13,915 bases of DNA from Minisyncoccota bacterium (GTDB lineage Bacteria > Patescibacteriota > Minisyncoccia > Phycocordibacterales > DATDWN01). The stretch is from the NCBI GenBank assembly GCA_025450615.1, contig JANWHC010000035.1, positions 1 through 13,915 on the forward strand, given 5' to 3'. The position numbers and the translations under genes are program-made. Below the pieces are notes generated by a model that saw only the letters and a program-made list of their open reading frames with translations, was not told where the DNA came from and did not search any database. This document shows positions 12,104 through 13,915 of this stretch, in pieces; position 1 is the first letter of the stretch; the number at the start of each line of letters is the position of its first letter.

Positions 12104-12586
12104 TCAAAACGAAATGTTCTTACCTTCAAAGTGCACTGTTACTTTGTTGGATAGCGGTTTTTGGTAGACGGTACTACTGTAGAGGTTGTTGTACCAAATC
12201 CCAATCATCCGCGCGTACCCAAGCCCGATGTGGTGCTGACGAGAAGCAATTTCTCGAAGAGACATAAATCTGGCCTCGAGGATTTCTTCTTGTCGCATGA
12301 CGCTGATTTCACCCTTGAATTTCGCAGTACTCATTAGAATTACGACTCCAAACGGTTGCCTCTGAGGCATAATTCCAACAAGTTTGAAGTCACGAAGTGG
12401 TGTGATACTAGTTTCTTCAAAACATTCGCGCTCGGCCGTTTCTTCTGGTGTCTCATTCGGTTCCATTTCTCCACCGGGTAATGCCCAGTATTTCTCGCCG
12501 TAAGCGAGTCGAACCATGAGGATTCTTTCGTTACCAGGGGCCATGATGACAATGTTGGCCCCGTTTTTCATGGGTTTGTCAGTCAT
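12104..12586 (-). CDS. Nudix hydrolase, 160 aa
   Basis: Hydrolyses a nucleoside diphosphate linked to another group. The Nudix box GX5EX7REUXEEXGU is seen as GGEMEPNETPEETAERECFE followed by ETSI; the usual Gly near its end is Ser, while the metal-binding Glu residues of REXXEE are kept. WALPGGE precedes it as in MutT/ADP-sugar pyrophosphatase types. The C-terminal segment after the fold (LGYARMIGIWYNNLYSSTVY) is longer than in minimal MutT proteins. The substrate cannot be told; the adjacent nucleotidyltransferase makes a nucleotide sugar a reasonable guess only. The start is ATG 12586, preceded by GGAGG; the upstream in-frame ATG at 12607 overlaps the -10 box. Codon use is richer in G+C than in the miaA and nucleotidyltransferase genes that flank it. 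Confidence 0.9.
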   Translation of the reverse strand: MTDKPMKNGANIVIMAPGNERILMVRLAYGEKYWALPGGEMEPNETPEETAERECFEETSITPLRDFKLVGIMPQRQPFGVVILMSTAKFKGEISVMRQEEILEARFMSLREIASRQHHIGLGYARMIGIWYNNLYSSTVYQKPLSNKVTVHFEGKNISF

Positions 12587-12602
12587 TAGCCCTCCAATAG
12601 AC

Positions 12603-12631
12603 ACCATACTATCTTTCTAGGTTTCAGTCAA
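12603..12631 (-). promoter_or_regulatory. Promoter of the Nudix gene
   Basis: Minus strand TTGACT (12626-12631), 17-nt spacer, TATGGT (12603-12608). It overlaps the last codons of miaA; the -10 contains the rejected upstream ATG. Confidence 0.6.
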
Positions 12632-13519
12632 AAACTTTTTTATTTTAGCCTCTATTTTTTTATTTTCAGCAGGGGAATGCCAATTAATATTTTTATCTTT
12701 TTTAAACCAAGTCATCTGTCTTTTGGCGTAGTGCTGTGTTTCAGTTTCAAGTTTTTCTGCGAATTCTTTTTTGCTCATCTTATTTTCCAAAAAATCAGCT
12801 ATAAAAGAATACTCCAAACCAAGTTGTCTCATTCGTTTGAAAGATAGTCCACGAGCGTGAAGTTTTTTACCCTCCAAAATCATTCCTTGTTTTATTCTTT
12901 TTAACAAACGAATCCGAATTTTTTCTTTAAGCTTTTTAGGATCAAGATTTATTCCTATTTGTAAAACATCGTATTTAACATCTTTTCTAATTTTCGGTAC
13001 TTTTCCCAAAGCTGTTGCTATTTCGATTGCTCTCACGAGCCTTACTGGATTTTTCTGGTCTATATTTTTAAGTCGAGCAGAGTCAAGTTTATTTAAAATT
13101 TTTACTAATTCACTTAAGGATTTTTTCTCAAGTTTTTTTCGTAAAGTTTTATTTGGTGGAACTTCTGGTAAAATAGTTCCTTCAACAACGGATTTTATAT
13201 AAAAACCGGTTCCGCCACAAATGATCGGAAGTTTATGCCGTTTAAGTAAAGTCTCAATTTTTTCTTCCGTCATTTTTTTCCAATCTGCCACAGTGAACAC
13301 TTTTTTCGGATCAGCTACATCTAAAAGAAAGTGGTGAATTCCCGACATTTCTTTTTTGGTGATTTTTCCCGTTCCGATATTTAGTCCTCGATAAACTTGT
13401 CTGGAGTCAGCGGAAATAACTTCTCCACGAAATTTTTTAGCGAGTTTTACAGCTAAGGTACTTTTACCTGTTGCAGTTGGTCCGAGTACAACTAAAACTT
13501 TTGGTTTCACTTCGTTCAT
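12617..13519 (-). CDS. miaA: tRNA dimethylallyltransferase
   Basis: Transfers the dimethylallyl group to N6 of A37 in tRNAs reading UNN codons, which stabilises codon pairing. Motifs in order: P-loop GPTATGKST (13-21), ISADSRQVYRGLNIGTGK with catalytic Asp38, GIHHFLLDVADP, GGTGFYIKSVV, NPVRLVRAIEI, LHARGLSFKRMRQLGLEY and the C-terminal HYAKRQMTWFKKD. At 300 residues it is of normal length. Four tRNAs in this window (Cys, Leu-UAA, Tyr, Trp) have the A36-A37-A38 loop recognised by MiaA. The start at ATG 13519 lies 6 nt after a TATATT -10 box with no Shine-Dalgarno site. No terminator separates it from the Nudix gene, so some read-through is likely. Confidence 0.96.
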   Translation of the reverse strand: MNEVKPKVLVVLGPTATGKSTLAVKLAKKFRGEVISADSRQVYRGLNIGTGKITKKEMSGIHHFLLDVADPKKVFTVADWKKMTEEKIETLLKRHKLPIICGGTGFYIKSVVEGTILPEVPPNKTLRKKLEKKSLSELVKILNKLDSARLKNIDQKNPVRLVRAIEIATALGKVPKIRKDVKYDVLQIGINLDPKKLKEKIRIRLLKRIKQGMILEGKKLHARGLSFKRMRQLGLEYSFIADFLENKMSKKEFAEKLETETQHYAKRQMTWFKKDKNINWHSPAENKKIEAKIKKFLTET

Positions 13520-13525
13520 TTAATT

Positions 13526-13553
13526 AATATAAACAGTATGGCAAAATATACAA
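13526..13553 (-). promoter_or_regulatory. Promoter of miaA
   Basis: Minus strand TTGTAT (13548-13553), 16-nt spacer, TATATT (13526-13531), then 6 nt to the ATG: leaderless layout. Confidence 0.5.
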
Positions 13554-13593
13554 TGGAACAAGTTCCGTGGCAACCTTCCTTGGGAGAATCAAC

Positions 13594-13915
13594 ATGTCTA
13601 GTTTTGTCGTGGATACAAAAACGAGGATGAAGAACAAGGCTGTTTTGAGGGTAATAAGAAGGTGGAGTCTCCTAAGGCTCCAACCGAAAGATCTGTTGAG
13701 GAGAAGAATTCTCATTCAAATCCTCAACTCCATCCAAGTCTCACATCGTCGAAAAATTAACAAAAAACAAGATGCACGAGTCGCGACCGTCTGGATTGCT
13801 GCCGAGCACTTTGATCGCTCCAGTGGGCCGAGCTACTCGATATCGACAGCAAAGCTTGCAACGGAAGCATCCTTTCTGTTGGTGACGAAGTTTGGTTACC
13901 ACATTTCTCCCAATG
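13594..13915 (+). CDS. Partial hypothetical protein, cut by the window edge, at least 107 aa
   Basis: An open frame starts at ATG 13594, 7 nt after GGGAG, and runs without a stop to the end of the window. It begins MSSFVVDTKTRMKNKAVLRV and is strongly basic over the first 60 residues (RRWSLLRLQPKDLLRRRI, then SHRRKINKKQDARVATVW), after which it becomes mixed (IAAEHFDRSS, then STAKLATEASFLLVTKFGYH). No family is recognised. The basic N-terminus could bind nucleic acid or membrane lipids, but that is speculation. Base composition is richer in G+C than miaA, like the small genes at 96-1046. It is divergent from miaA. A plus-strand promoter is not clear. Confidence 0.55.
   Translation, partial: MSSFVVDTKTRMKNKAVLRVIRRWSLLRLQPKDLLRRRILIQILNSIQVSHRRKINKKQDARVATVWIAAEHFDRSSGPSYSISTAKLATEASFLLVTKFGYHISPN

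Noticed and set aside
12040..12129. N-terminal extension of the nucleotidyltransferase by 30 codons
   Set aside because: The extension covers the gene's own promoter and the Nudix terminator; the family signature begins at the ATG at 12039.
13543..13635. 30-codon plus-strand frame starting MAKYTMEQVP
   Set aside because: No ribosome-binding site, very short, and it overlaps the miaA promoter and the better supported frame at 13594.
1..13915. CRISPR array, insertion sequence or transposase
   Set aside because: No regularly spaced direct repeats and no transposase or integrase frame are seen; the repeats present are isolated structured or palindromic elements.

Overview
The window looks like a chromosomal piece of a Patescibacteria (Candidate Phyla Radiation) genome, most likely Parcubacteria-like. 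The grounds are: an AT-rich core gene set with very short intergenic spaces; an initiation factor IF2 of 509 residues with no N-terminal extension; a DUF4446 membrane protein; a CFI-box secreted protein; a zinc-free bL33; and an 18-bp GC-rich palindrome inserted in frame in a gene. The lineage call is inference from these traits, not from a database match.

Layout. Positions 1-1080 hold three small minus-strand genes, each with its own promoter, Shine-Dalgarno site and hairpin. Positions 1128-1405 hold a structured repeat (one full and one decayed copy) next to tRNA-Leu(UAG). A CFI-box secreted protein (1453-2577) follows, then plus-strand tRNA-Lys(CUU), then about 130 bp of unexplained DNA with tRNA-end duplications. 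A minus-strand operon reads DUF4446 protein, infB, rbfA, tRNA-Cys, tRNA-Leu(UAA) and ends in an 18-bp hairpin at 2905-2944. Divergent to it, on the plus strand, are a cysteine desulfurase, a membrane-anchored trypsin-fold protein that has lost its catalytic triad, and a ClpB-like chaperone behind a strong promoter and a branched leader RNA. Immediately after the chaperone stop codon lies a second full copy of the structured repeat, beside tRNA-Tyr(GUA). Then come rpmG (plus), tRNA-Trp(CCA), a 51-residue membrane protein, a sugar-nucleotidyltransferase, a Nudix hydrolase and miaA (all minus). A plus-strand gene is cut by the right edge.

How the genes work together. Most of the window serves translation: infB, rbfA, rpmG, miaA and six tRNAs. 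Four of the tRNAs (Cys, Leu-UAA, Tyr, Trp) carry the A36-A37-A38 loop that MiaA recognises, so the enzyme and its likely substrates lie close together. The desulfurase can supply sulfur for tRNA thiolation and Fe-S clusters. The ClpB-like protein is the stress component.

Two gene-start styles stand out. Core genes have a -10 hexamer 6-9 nt before the ATG and no Shine-Dalgarno site, the layout of leaderless mRNAs. The small or accessory genes, visibly richer in G+C, have a -35/-10 promoter, a short leader and a strong Shine-Dalgarno site. The items most worth follow-up are the tRNA-linked structured repeat with compensatory base changes, the branched RNA leader before the Clp gene, the ClpB-like protein with an IGF motif in the position of a ClpP-docking loop, and the palindrome inside the cysteine desulfurase.
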